Below are positions 1-7,576 of a stretch of 64,000 nucleotides of DNA, piece by piece. Under the pieces are notes generated by a model. The model was not told the DNA's origin and did no database searches. It saw nothing but the letters and a program-made list of their open reading frames with translations. The DNA is from Nocardioides renjunii (GTDB lineage: Bacteria > Actinomycetota > Actinomycetes > Propionibacteriales > Nocardioidaceae), in contig NZ_CP141058.1 of the NCBI RefSeq assembly GCF_034661175.1, forward strand, positions 2,480,001 to 2,544,000. Reading direction: 5' to 3'. The position numbers were made by a program, and so were the translations under genes. Position 1 is the first letter of the stretch; each line of letters starts with the position of its first letter.

Positions 1-532
1 CGTAGATCTTCTCGCCGTTGATGACGTACTCGTCGCCGTCCTTGACCGCGGTGGTGGTGATGGCGGCCGAGTCCGACCCGACGCCGGGCTCGGTGATCGC
101 CATCGCCGCCCAGGTGCCGCGGTAGCGCTCGAGCTGCTCCTCGTTGGCGACCGCCGCGATCGCGGAGTTGCCCAGTCCCTGGCGCGGCATGGACAGCAGG
201 AGCGCCGTGTCGCCCCAGCACATCTCGGCGACGGACAGCACGGACGCCAGGTTCGCGCCGTTGCGCACCCGGCCGTCGTCGCCGGAGCCGGAGCCGGAGC
301 CCGAGCCGGAACCAGGGCCGGAGCCGCGTCGTACGCCGCTCGCGCCGGCGCCGCCGGTGGCACCGGTCTCCGAGACGCCGTCGATGAGCGCGGCGAGCAT
401 GTCGAGCTCCCGGGGGTAGGAGTGCTCGGCGCGGTCGTACCTGCGGGAGATGGGACGCAGCATGTTCATCGCCAGCTGGTGGGCCTGGTCGATGAGCGTC
501 GCGTGCTTGCGGGGGACCTCGAGGTCGATCAT
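1..532 (-). CDS. acyl-CoA dehydrogenase, N-terminal part (runs off the left edge)
   Basis: The 177 visible codons read as the N-terminal helical domain of an acyl-CoA dehydrogenase, which oxidises acyl-CoA thioesters to enoyl-CoA with FAD. The stretch AITEPGVGSD followed by YVINGEKIY is the family's typical FAD/substrate-binding segment at the start of the beta domain. The ATG (532-530) overlaps the stop of the upstream dehydrogenase gene in a TGATG junction, so the two are probably translationally coupled and may act on the same substrate class. Oddity: a low-complexity Gly-Ser run (GSGPGSGSGSGSGSG) sits at about residues 70-84, between two helices, where the family normally has a short loop. 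The catalytic base lies beyond the window, so the substrate cannot be judged. Confidence 0.85.
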   Translation of the reverse strand, partial: MIDLEVPRKHATLIDQAHQLAMNMLRPISRRYDRAEHSYPRELDMLAALIDGVSETGATGGAGASGVRRGSGPGSGSGSGSGSGDDGRVRNGANLASVLSVAEMCWGDTALLLSMPRQGLGNSAIAAVANEEQLERYRGTWAAMAITEPGVGSDSAAITTTAVKDGDEYVINGEKIY

Positions 533-1893
533 CAGACCAGCACCGCACCTTCCATCACGCCGACGGCCCGCAGGTCGCGGTACCACCGCTCCACCGGGTG
601 CTCCTTGACGAACCCGTGGCCACCGAGCAGCTGGACGCCGTCGAGGCCGATCCGCATGCCCTTCTCGGTGCAGAGCTGGCGGGCCAGGCCGACCGCGCTC
701 GCGACGTCGTCGCCGCGGGTGGCGCGCGAGGCGGCCTTCCAGGTCAGCAGGCGCATGGCCTGCACCTCGATGGCCATGTCGGCGACCATGAAGGCCACCG
801 ACTGCCGGTGGCTGACCGGCTCGCCGAAGGCGTGCCGCTCGTTGACGTAGTCCTTGACGTGGTCGAGCACCGCCTGGGCGGTGCCGACCGCCAACGCGCA
901 CCAGGCCAGTCGCGAGAGCCGGACGCACTCGGCGTACGCCGTGCCGTCGGTGTCGCCGAGCACCGCGTCGGCGCCGACCCGCACGCCGGTGAGGTGCAGG
1001 CGCGACAGCGCGGCGGCCCGGACGCCCATCGACGGGTCGGCCTCGACGGCGAGGCCCTCGGCGCCCGACTCGACCAGGAAGAGGGCGGGCGTGCCGTCGA
1101 GGTCGGCCGCGACGACGAACAGCTCGGCCTCCGCGCCGCGGACCACCGCGGACTTCAGGCCGTCGAGGACGTAGCCGTCGCCGTCGCGCCGGGCGGTGGT
1201 CGCCAGCGTGAACGCGTCGAAGAGGACGGCCGGCTCGGCGATCGTGAGCGCGGCGGCCGGGACGTCGTCGCCGGTGAACGCGGGCAGGTAGGTCTGCTGT
1301 TGCGCCTCGGTCCCCCACAGCCCGATGGCCGTGGCGACGGCGCCCGGGGCGAGGGCGGCGACGGCCAGCCCCATGTCGCCGTGGGCGAGCGCCTCGGCGA
1401 CCAGCGTGCCGGCCATCGCCGAGCGCTCCTCCATGATGCCGCCGAGCTCCTCGGGGACGCCGAGGCCGGGCAGGCCGACCTCATGGGCCGCGGCGAGCAC
1501 CGCGGCCGGCGGCGCGCAGGCCTCGTCGGCCCCGGCAGCGGCGGGGCGGAGCAGGTCGGCGGCCAGCTCGGTGGCGACGTCGACGAGCGTGGCCTCGTCG
1601 TCGGTCGGGGTGAGGTCGAAGACGCCGCGGGGCGCCGCACTGGCCGGCCGGGCGCCCGCGGTGCGCCGGCCGGTCCTGGCGAACGTACGGCCCGCCGCGG
1701 TGGCGGCCCGGAAGCCGTTGCGGGTCGTGGAGTAGACGGCCTGCTCCGCCTGCCGGCGCAGCCCCACCCGGTCCAGGAGGTCGCTCTGCGCGAGGCGGTT
1801 GACGGCCGCGACCGCGAACCCGATGGGGTCGCGGGTCTCACGGGACGACAACCCGTGTCGGCCGCCGGGGCGCAGGCTGGGGAGGAGGGACAT
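532..1893 (-). CDS. acyl-CoA dehydrogenase family protein
   Basis: 453 residues, longer than the usual 380-400 because of an N-terminal extension of about 85 residues before the dehydrogenase fold. The C-terminal part shows the family blocks: a YVNERHAFGEPVSHRQS-type helix, the LLGGHGFVKEHPVERWYRDLR segment (FAD/CoA contacts), and GVMEGAV, where Glu448 sits at the position of the catalytic base. The middle domain (AALTIAEP, YVLDGLKSAV) is more diverged than in canonical enzymes. A hexamer TACCTT ends 6 nt before the ATG, consistent with a leaderless transcript that also carries the next gene (TGATG overlap at 532). Likely role: beta-oxidation or side-chain oxidation of acyl-CoAs; the substrate is unknown. 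Confidence 0.85.
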   Translation of the reverse strand: MSLLPSLRPGGRHGLSSRETRDPIGFAVAAVNRLAQSDLLDRVGLRRQAEQAVYSTTRNGFRAATAAGRTFARTGRRTAGARPASAAPRGVFDLTPTDDEATLVDVATELAADLLRPAAAGADEACAPPAAVLAAAHEVGLPGLGVPEELGGIMEERSAMAGTLVAEALAHGDMGLAVAALAPGAVATAIGLWGTEAQQQTYLPAFTGDDVPAAALTIAEPAVLFDAFTLATTARRDGDGYVLDGLKSAVVRGAEAELFVVAADLDGTPALFLVESGAEGLAVEADPSMGVRAAALSRLHLTGVRVGADAVLGDTDGTAYAECVRLSRLAWCALAVGTAQAVLDHVKDYVNERHAFGEPVSHRQSVAFMVADMAIEVQAMRLLTWKAASRATRGDDVASAVGLARQLCTEKGMRIGLDGVQLLGGHGFVKEHPVERWYRDLRAVGVMEGAVLV

Positions 1894-1979
1894 GGCTTCA
1901 AGGTAACTGTGAGTTACACCGTTGGCCAGCGCCCCCTCCGGGCGCGGACGCCGTCGGCCCGCTGGCTAGGATCCCCCGC

Positions 1980-2588
1980 ATGCCCGACGAGCAGCCCGAC
2001 GACGTCCACGCACCCCACGGCCCCCTGCCGGAGGGCGGGACGGTCCGGGCGATCACCCGCTGGGGGACGCCCGTCATGCACCGCCCGCAGGCCTCCGTGA
2101 CGACGTACGACGACGAGCTGGCCGGGCTGGCCGCCGACATGGTCGCCACGATGTACGCCGCCGAGGGTGTCGGGCTGGCCGCCTGCCAGGTCGGCGTCGA
2201 CCTCGCGATGTTCGTCTTCGACTGCCCCGACGACGAGGGCGTGCGCACGGTCGGCGTGGTCTGCAACCCGGTCCTCACGCTGCCCCAGGGCAAGGACCGG
2301 AACCTCGACGAGGACGACGAGGGCTGCCTGTCGTTCCCCGGGTCCTTCGAGCCCTGCGCCCGGCCGGGCTGGGCCCGCGTGGACGGCCGGGGGCTCGACG
2401 GCGAGCCGGTCACCTTCGAGGGCGACGGGCTCCTCGCCCGCTGCCTCCAGCACGAGACCGACCACACCCTCGGGACGGTCTTCGGCGACCGGCTGTCGGC
2501 CAAGTCGCGCAAGCGGCTGGGCAAGAAGCACGACGCGGCCGCGGAGGACTACCCGCCGTCCTGGCCGGCGGAGCCCGACCATGCATGA
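1980..2588 (+). CDS. def: peptide deformylase
   Basis: Removes the N-formyl group from nascent proteins using a bound divalent metal. All three signature motifs are present: GVGLAACQ (residues 63-70), EGCLS (114-118, metal ligand Cys116) and HETDH (158-162, two His ligands plus the catalytic Glu). At 202 residues it is near normal length, with a short N-terminal extension and a charged C-terminal tail (SRKRLGKKHD). TAGGAT (1967-1972) ends 7 nt before the ATG, so the message is probably leaderless. Its last 8 nt overlap the start of the RNA methyltransferase gene, giving a def-trmH-dedA transcription unit. Confidence 0.97.
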   Translation: MPDEQPDDVHAPHGPLPEGGTVRAITRWGTPVMHRPQASVTTYDDELAGLAADMVATMYAAEGVGLAACQVGVDLAMFVFDCPDDEGVRTVGVVCNPVLTLPQGKDRNLDEDDEGCLSFPGSFEPCARPGWARVDGRGLDGEPVTFEGDGLLARCLQHETDHTLGTVFGDRLSAKSRKRLGKKHDAAAEDYPPSWPAEPDHA

Positions 2589-3375
2589 GCTGCGCATCAC
2601 CCGGGAGAACGCACGCTTCCAGCAGTGGGAGGCGCTCCTGGGCAACCGGTCCAAGCGCCACCGCAACCGGGAGTTCCTCGTGCAGGGCGTCCGGCCGATC
2701 ACCCGGGCGGTCGAGGAGGGGTGGACCGTGCGGGCGCTGCTGCGCTCCGACGGCTCGTCCTCCGCGTGGGCCGACGAGCTCTGGTCGCGGGTCGACGCCG
2801 AGCACGTCACCCTCTCCCCCGACCTCCACGCCCGCCTGAGCGGCAAGGAGGAGGGCGCCGAGCTCGTCGCGGTGGTGGAGATGCCCGAGGACGGGGTGTC
2901 CCGGCTCGCGGGGACCGCCCGCCCGCACGGACCAGTGGTGGTCCTGGACCGGCCGACGAGCCCCGGCAACATCGGCGCGCTCGCCCGCTCGGCCGACGCG
3001 TTCGGCGCCTCGGCCCTGGTCGTCACCGGCCACGCCGCCGACCCCTACGACCCGCGCGCGGTGCGCGCGAGCACGGGCTCGCTCTTCGCACTGACGGTGC
3101 TGCGCGTCCCGGGCCCCGGCCCGGTGGTCGAGCACGCCCATGCCCACGGCTACCGGATCGTCGGCACCGACGAGGAGGGCAGCCCGCTCGCGGACGTCAC
3201 GCTCGACGGACGGCTGATGGTCGTCGTCGGCAACGAGACCACCGGGCTGGCGTCGGGCTGGCGGGCGGCCTGCGACGAGATCGCGAGCATCCCGATGGTC
3301 GGCACCGCCTCGTCGCTCAACGCGGCCGTCGCGGGGTCCATCGTGCTCCACGAGGCCCTGCGCCGGCGCGGATGA
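2581..3375 (+). CDS. TrmH/SpoU-family RNA 2'-O-methyltransferase
   Basis: 264 residues. The C-terminal half has the three SPOUT knot motifs in order: DRPTSPGNIGALARSA (motif 1, with the conserved Asn and Arg), VVVGNETTGL (motif 2) and IPMVGTASSLNAAVAGSIVLHE (motif 3). It should transfer methyl from AdoMet to a ribose 2'-OH in rRNA or tRNA. The N-terminal part (KRHRNREFLVQGVRPI) is an L30e-like substrate-binding domain. The ATG lies inside the end of def (8 nt overlap). A second, unrelated-sequence family member is encoded on the other strand 600 bp away. Which RNA is modified cannot be told from sequence. Confidence 0.92.
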   Translation: MHELRITRENARFQQWEALLGNRSKRHRNREFLVQGVRPITRAVEEGWTVRALLRSDGSSSAWADELWSRVDAEHVTLSPDLHARLSGKEEGAELVAVVEMPEDGVSRLAGTARPHGPVVVLDRPTSPGNIGALARSADAFGASALVVTGHAADPYDPRAVRASTGSLFALTVLRVPGPGPVVEHAHAHGYRIVGTDEEGSPLADVTLDGRLMVVVGNETTGLASGWRAACDEIASIPMVGTASSLNAAVAGSIVLHEALRRRG

Positions 3376-3379
3376 CCCG

Positions 3380-4030
3380 GTGGAGGCGATCCTCGACTGG
3401 GTGGTCCTGGTCATGCGCACCGTCGGCTCGCCCGGGGTCGGCCTGGCCACGGCGCTGGAGACGGTGTTCCCGCCCGTGCCGAGCGAGCTGGTGCTGCCGC
3501 TGGCCGGCTACACCGCCAGCCAGGGCCACTACGGCCTGGTCCCGGCCGTCGCCTGGGCCACCGGCGGGTCGCTGGCGGGGGCCCTCCTCCTCTACTGGCT
3601 GGGCGCCGCGTGGGGCCTCGAGCGCACCTGCGCGGTGGCCGACCGCATCCCGCTGATGCACGCCGACGACGTCCGCCGGGCCGTCGCCTGGTTCGGCCGC
3701 CACGGGCGTACGGCCGTGTTCATCGGACGCCTGGTCCCCGGCGTGCGCAGCCTGATCTCGATCCCCGCCGGCATCGACCGGATGCCGCTGCTGCGCTTCT
3801 GCGTGTTCACCACCGCCGGCAGCCTGGTGTGGAACGCCGCCCTCATCCTCGCCGGCTACGAGCTCGGCGCCCAGTGGCACGTGGTGGAGCGGTACGTCGG
3901 CGGGGTGGGCAACGTCGTCTATGTCCTGCTCGCGGTGGTGCTGGTCGTCGTGGTGGCCCGCCGGCTGCGGCACGGCGTCAGCGGCGAGCCGCGGCGTAGC
4001 ACGCCACCGCATCAGCAGCCGCGACGTTGA
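3380..4030 (+). CDS. DedA family membrane protein
   Basis: 216 residues with about four to five hydrophobic segments and the DedA/SNARE-associated core: ETVFPPVPSELVLPLAGY near the N-terminus and FIGRLVPGVRSLISIPAG in the second re-entrant region, with the Gly-Arg-x-x-Pro-Gly-x-Arg signature. DedA proteins are inner-membrane proteins; characterised members flip undecaprenyl phosphate or phospholipids and support membrane energetics. The GTG start (3380) is 4 nt after the methyltransferase stop, so it is co-transcribed with def and trmH. Its last 53 nt overlap, tail to tail, the methyltransferase gene on the opposite strand. Confidence 0.92.
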   Translation: MEAILDWVVLVMRTVGSPGVGLATALETVFPPVPSELVLPLAGYTASQGHYGLVPAVAWATGGSLAGALLLYWLGAAWGLERTCAVADRIPLMHADDVRRAVAWFGRHGRTAVFIGRLVPGVRSLISIPAGIDRMPLLRFCVFTTAGSLVWNAALILAGYELGAQWHVVERYVGGVGNVVYVLLAVVLVVVVARRLRHGVSGEPRRSTPPHQQPRR

Positions 4031-4781
4031 GCGAGTCGATGCCGGCGCGCATCGGGATGGTCGCGCGGCGGTCGGCCGAGGTCTCCCACCGCGTGGAGAG
4101 CCCGTGGCCCTCCGAGCCCAGCACGAGCGCGAGCCGGTCGACGCCCGCCACGGCGTCCTCGATGGGTACCGAGTCGGCCGACAACGTCAGGGCGACGGTC
4201 GTGAAGCCGCGACCCGACAGGTCCGGCAGGGCGTCGTACCAGTCGGGCAGCCGGGTCCACGGCGTGGCGAACACCGCACCCATCCCCACCTTGACGGCCC
4301 GGCGGTAGAGCGGGTCCGCGCACCGCGGGGCCAGCAGCACGGCGTCGAAGCCGAGGGCCGCCCCGGAGCGGAACGCCGCACCCACGTTGGTGTGGTCGAC
4401 CAGGTCCTCGAGCACCAGCACCGACCGCGCGCCGGCGAGCACCTCCTCGACCGTCGGCAGCGGACGGCGGTGCAGCGAGGCGAGCGCGCCGCGGTGCACG
4501 TGGAAGCCGGTCACCTGCTCGATGAGGGGCTCGGGCATCACGAAGCAGGTGCCCCCGCTCCCGGCGAGGACGTCGGCCAGCCCGTCCAGCCAGCGCGGGG
4601 CCATCAGGAACGACCGCGCCTCGTGCCCCGCCTCGAGGGCGCGACGCACCACCTTCTCGCCCTCCGCCAGGAAGAGGCCGTGCTCGGCCTCGAGGCTCTT
4701 GCGGAGCTCGACGTCGCGCAGGTCGCGGTAGTCGGCCAGGCGAGGGTCGTCGGGGTCGGTGATGTCGACGAGGTCAGCCAC
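3978..4781 (-). CDS. TrmH/SpoU-family RNA methyltransferase
   Basis: 267 residues. An N-terminal substrate-binding domain (HGLFLAEGEKVVRRALEAG) is followed by the SPOUT domain with LEDLVDHTNVGAAFRSGAALG, LVLGSEGHGLS and IPMRAGIDSLNVAAADAVACY. It is a predicted AdoMet-dependent 2'-O-methyltransferase of rRNA or tRNA. The start is GTG (4781); the hexamer CACACT ends exactly 6 nt upstream, a variant of the leaderless -10 pattern seen in many genes here. The 3' end overlaps dedA by 53 nt in the convergent direction. The start of the gene overlaps the 3' end of the siroheme synthase gene by 8 nt, so the two are in one minus-strand unit. Confidence 0.92.
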   Translation of the reverse strand: MADLVDITDPDDPRLADYRDLRDVELRKSLEAEHGLFLAEGEKVVRRALEAGHEARSFLMAPRWLDGLADVLAGSGGTCFVMPEPLIEQVTGFHVHRGALASLHRRPLPTVEEVLAGARSVLVLEDLVDHTNVGAAFRSGAALGFDAVLLAPRCADPLYRRAVKVGMGAVFATPWTRLPDWYDALPDLSGRGFTTVALTLSADSVPIEDAVAGVDRLALVLGSEGHGLSTRWETSADRRATIPMRAGIDSLNVAAADAVACYAAARR

Positions 4782-6036
4782 GGCCGTAGTGTGCCGGACG
4801 CGCCACCGCGACCACCTCGCCGATCACGATGATGGCGGGCGGGACGACCCGGTGCGCCACCAGGTCCTCGGCCAGGGCGCCGAGGGTGCTGAGCACGGTC
4901 CGCTCGGTCGGCATGGTCCCGTCGACGATCACGGCCACCGGTGTCGCCGCGGACCGGCCGCCCTCCAGCAGCGCCGTCGCGATGGCCGGCGCGTTGTCGA
5001 CCGCCATCAGCAGCACGAGGGTGCCCCGCAGCCCCGCCACGGACTCCCAGGCGACCAGCGAGTCGGGGTGCCCCGGCGGGATGTGGCCGGAGATGACGGT
5101 GAACTCGTGGGCCACGCCACGGTGCGTGACGGGGATGCCGACCCGGGCCGGGACGGCGATGGCCGACGTGAGACCTGGCACCACGGTGACCGGCACGTCC
5201 GCCGCGGCGCAGGCCAGCAGCTCCTCGTAGCCACGGCCGAAGACGAAGTTGTCGCCCCCCTTGAACCGCACCACGCGCTTGCCCGCGCGGGCCCGGTCGA
5301 CGATCACCGCATTGATGTGGTCCTGCGACGCGGACCGTCCCCGGGGGAGCTTGGCGACGTCGATGAGCTCCACGTCGGGGCCGAGCTCGTCGAGCAGCTC
5401 GCGCGGCGCGAGCCGGTCGGCAACGACCACGTCGGCGGAGGCCAGCGCGTGGCGGGCGGCGACCGTGGCCAGCTCGGGCTCGCCCGGTCCGCCGCCGACC
5501 AGCACGACGCCCGGGCTGCGGTCCAGCGCCTCCGAGGCGGTGAGCTGACCGTCCCGCAGCGCGGTGACGATGTCGTCGCGCAGCGACGCCGACCTGCGCG
5601 GCTCGCGGTTGCCCAGCACGCCGATGGTGACGGAGCCGTGGTGACCGACGGCGGGGGTCCACGCGGTGCCGCCGAGGGCGTCGTCGCTGCGCACGCAGAA
5701 GGTGTGGCGGCTCTCGGCGGCCGCCGCCACGCGGGCGTTGACGGCCGCGTCGTCCGTCGCGGCGACGACGTACCAGGCGCCGTCGAGGTCGGTCTCGGTG
5801 AACTCGCGCAGCACGAGCGTCAGCTCGCCGCCCAGGCCCTCGATCGCCGGGGTCACCTCCGGGCTCACCACGGTGACGTCGGCGCCGGTCGCGAGGAGGG
5901 CCGGGACGCGCCGCTGGGCGACGTGGCCGCCCCCGACGACGACGACCTTGCGGGCCTCGAGCACCAGCCCGGCGAGGTAGGGAAGGGGCTCGGCATGAGC
6001 CTCGCCAGAGGCCTCGTCGGTCCGGGTGCGACTCAT
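4774..6036 (-). CDS. cobA: siroheme synthase: precorrin-2 dehydrogenase/ferrochelatase fused to uroporphyrinogen-III C-methyltransferase
   Basis: 420 residues in two domains. Residues about 20-150 form a Rossmann NAD domain (VVVGGGHVAQRRVPALLATGA) like CysG-N/Met8. Residues about 170-415 form the tetrapyrrole methylase domain, with VVLVGGGPGEPELAT, VRFKGGDNFVFGRG and VVPGLTSAIAVPARVGIPVTHRG. Together they would methylate uroporphyrinogen III to precorrin-2, oxidise it to sirohydrochlorin and insert iron, for sulfite/nitrite reductases or the cobalamin route. The usual GGDPF is GGDNF here. Compared with E. coli CysG the central dimerisation segment is short. GACAAT ends 6 nt before the ATG, a diverged version of the leaderless -10. 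Confidence 0.93.
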   Translation of the reverse strand: MSRTRTDEASGEAHAEPLPYLAGLVLEARKVVVVGGGHVAQRRVPALLATGADVTVVSPEVTPAIEGLGGELTLVLREFTETDLDGAWYVVAATDDAAVNARVAAAAESRHTFCVRSDDALGGTAWTPAVGHHGSVTIGVLGNREPRRSASLRDDIVTALRDGQLTASEALDRSPGVVLVGGGPGEPELATVAARHALASADVVVADRLAPRELLDELGPDVELIDVAKLPRGRSASQDHINAVIVDRARAGKRVVRFKGGDNFVFGRGYEELLACAAADVPVTVVPGLTSAIAVPARVGIPVTHRGVAHEFTVISGHIPPGHPDSLVAWESVAGLRGTLVLLMAVDNAPAIATALLEGGRSAATPVAVIVDGTMPTERTVLSTLGALAEDLVAHRVVPPAIIVIGEVVAVARPAHYGRG

Positions 6037-6086
6037 GGGTGCATTGTCTCTGGCCGGGATGCGGGGGCGGTGGCTAGGTTCGCCAG

Positions 6087-6608
6087 ATGAGCATCGAGCG
6101 ACCTGTCAGCCCTGATCCGTACGACTACCTGCCGCCGACCGCGTCCTTCACCGTCACCAGCGACGACGTCACCGACGGTGCGCCGCTCAAGGACGACCAG
6201 GTGGCGCACCTGGGCAACACCTCACCCCAGCTGAGCTGGTCGGGCGCCCCCGAGGGCACCCGGTCCTACGTCATCACCTGCTTCGACCCGGACGCCCCCA
6301 CGCCGAGCGGCTACTGGCACTGGTGCCTGGTCGACGTCCCGGCCGACGTCACCTCCCTCGACGCCGGCGCCGCCGCGGGCCACCTGCCGGGCGACGCCTT
6401 CCACGTCCGCAACGACGGTGGCGAGGCGGGCTTCATGGGAGCCGCCCCACCCGAGGGCGACCAGCCCCACCGCTACTTCTTCGTGGTCCACGCCGTCGGG
6501 GACGACTCGCTCGGCGTCGACGCCGACGTGACGCCCGCCGTCGTCTCCTTCAACCTCGCGTTCAAGACGCTCGGGCGCGCCGTCCTGCACGGGACCTACC
6601 AGCACTGA
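6087..6608 (+). CDS. YbhB/YbcL family (PEBP) protein
   Basis: 173 residues. It carries the phosphatidylethanolamine-binding-protein fold signature: [42 protein letters not shown], the ligand-pocket DPDAP and HW elements, and the C-terminal [10 protein letters not shown] strand. No signal peptide is visible, so it should be cytoplasmic. The biochemical role of bacterial members is not established. TAGGTT (6075-6080) ends 6 nt before the ATG, so it is probably leaderless and monocistronic. A tandem 11-bp repeat begins at its stop codon, and a strong intrinsic terminator follows. Confidence 0.92.
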   Translation: MSIERPVSPDPYDYLPPTASFTVTSDDVTDGAPLKDDQVAHLGNTSPQLSWSGAPEGTRSYVITCFDPDAPTPSGYWHWCLVDVPADVTSLDAGAAAGHLPGDAFHVRNDGGEAGFMGAAPPEGDQPHRYFFVVHAVGDDSLGVDADVTPAVVSFNLAFKTLGRAVLHGTYQH

Positions 6609-6659
6609 GCCAGCACTGAACCACCCCTGAACCACCCCTGAACCACCGCTGAACCATCG
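6605..6659 (+). repeat. tandem 11-bp repeat, five units, overlapping a stop codon
   Basis: Five head-to-tail units of 11 bp run from the PEBP stop codon: CTGAGCCAGCA, CTGAACCACCC twice, CTGAACCACCG, CTGAACCATCG, then a partial CTGACCG. Because 11 is not a multiple of 3, the TGA inside each unit provides stops in all three frames. The period matches about one helical turn. It lies between the gene and its terminator, so it is transcribed as 3' UTR. Confidence 0.9.
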
Positions 6660-6670
6660 CTGACCGTGCC

Positions 6671-6721
6671 GAGAGGCCCGGTGGCCCGGACCGTCGCGGT
6701 CCAGACCACCGGGCCTCTTTT
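6671..6721 (+). terminator. intrinsic terminator after the PEBP gene
   Basis: A perfect 13-bp stem, AGAGGCCCGGTGG (6672-6684) with CCACCGGGCCTCT (6706-6718), encloses a second small stem GGACC/GGTCC (6688-6692, 6698-6702). It is followed by TTTT (6718-6721). It is one of the two strongest Rho-independent signals in the window. Confidence 0.88.
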
Positions 6722-6950
6722 GCGCGTTCGGACCATGCACGAACCGTCAAGCCGTTTTGATCTGTCCTGACGGTTCTTGCGGTCGTCATATCCGAATCTT
6801 GATGAAGTTCACCGGCGTGTCCGCGCATACATCGGCGGCGTCTCGACTCTTCCCACCCCAAAGGGCTAGGGTCCCTCTCGATTGTCCGAAGATTTTCTCA
6901 AGATCCACAGCACTCCTCCGGAGGTGGATCTGCTGCTGGAGGACCGAACC
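6722..6950 (+). promoter_or_regulatory. promoter and structured leader of the CAP-domain gene
   Basis: This is the only long gene-free stretch (6609-6950 including the repeat and terminator). I see a 9-bp inverted repeat GAACCGTCA/TGACGGTTC (6741-6749, 6768-6776), possibly an operator. A promoter candidate is TCGACT (6843-6848), an 18-nt spacer and TAGGGT (6867-6872), giving a 5' UTR of about 70 nt. That UTR contains an 8-bp hairpin AGATCCAC/GTGGATCT (6901-6908, 6924-6931), then a Shine-Dalgarno GGAGGA (6938-6943). No known riboswitch consensus was recognised. Confidence 0.5.
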
Positions 6951-7472
6951 GTGCGACACCCCCGCCCCCGATCGCTGATGACGAGCCTCGCGCTCGCGGC
7001 CGCCGTCCTGTGCGGCCTCCCCGCCACGGCGCAGGCCAGGACGTGGTCCGTGCCGACGAGCGTGCCGGCCTCCGCCGGCGACGCCTCCGCCCGGTCCAAC
7101 GAGGGCCTCGAGGACGCGCTCATGGTGCGGATCAACGAGGCTCGCGCCCAGCACGGCCTGCGCAAGATCTGGAACTTCGACGTCTGCACCGACCAGCTCG
7201 CCGAGCGGTGGGGCGCCCGCATCGCCCGGACCGGTCTGCTCGAGCACCGGGACCAGAGCGACGTCATCCGTCGTTGCGACAACTCCTGGGCCGGCGAGAC
7301 GCTCGTCCGCGGCGCCAGCCTGACACCCGACGTGATGGTCGAGCTCTGGCTCGACTCCCCCGGTCACCGCGAGATCCTCCTGAGCCCGCGCGCCCGGCGT
7401 GCCGGCGTCGCCATCACCGAGGACGCCCAGGGCCGGATGATCGGCGTCGTCAACCTGGTCCGTCACAACTGA
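6951..7472 (+). CDS. secreted CAP (SCP/PR-1) domain protein
   Basis: 173 residues. The GTG start at 6951 is chosen because GGAGGA sits 7 nt upstream and the N-terminus then becomes a clean signal peptide: RHPRPR followed by MTSLALAAAVLCGLPATAQA. The mature part is a compact CAP domain: MVRINEARAQHGL, ERWGARIARTGLLEHRD, WAGETLVRG, and the C-terminal WLDSPGHREILLSPRARRAGVAI signature, with two Cys in the helical part (DVCTD, IRRCDNS) able to form a disulfide. Bacterial CAP proteins are exported and of mostly unknown function; some bind lipids or cell wall. It has its own promoter and an unusually structured leader. Confidence 0.88.
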   Translation: MRHPRPRSLMTSLALAAAVLCGLPATAQARTWSVPTSVPASAGDASARSNEGLEDALMVRINEARAQHGLRKIWNFDVCTDQLAERWGARIARTGLLEHRDQSDVIRRCDNSWAGETLVRGASLTPDVMVELWLDSPGHREILLSPRARRAGVAITEDAQGRMIGVVNLVRHN

Positions 7473-7483
7473 CCCACCCGTGA

Positions 7484-7503
7484 CGCGGCACCACGCTGCC
7501 GCG
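7484..7503. terminator. hairpin between convergent genes
   Basis: A 7-bp stem CGCGGCA/TGCCGCG with a 6-nt loop lies between the CAP gene and the phosphatase gene, which converge. There is no T tract, so it is a weak bidirectional terminator candidate. Confidence 0.35.
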
Positions 7504-7576
7504 CACCGCGCACGACGTACCACTCGCGAACGCGACCTGTGCCGCAGCTGCGCCCGGGTGGATGGGGCCCCGGAGG

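Noticed and set aside
144..419. Plus-strand frame with a Pro-Glu repeat (PEPEPEPEP)
   Set aside because: It is the complement of the Gly-Ser run in the acyl-CoA dehydrogenase on the minus strand, which has a full family match.
6605..6670. Possible CRISPR-like array
   Set aside because: Units are 11 bp and head-to-tail with no spacers, and no cas genes are nearby.
6915..6924. CCTCCGGAGG palindrome, also at about 25660-25669, as a ribosome-site sequestrator
   Set aside because: It is a short sequence expected by chance at this G+C content, and at 25660 no gene starts at the right distance. Only the longer hairpin at 6901-6931 is kept.
6882..6950. TTG start at 6882 for the CAP protein
   Set aside because: It has no ribosome site and would put 23 residues ahead of the signal peptide. 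GTG 6951 has GGAGGA at 7 nt.
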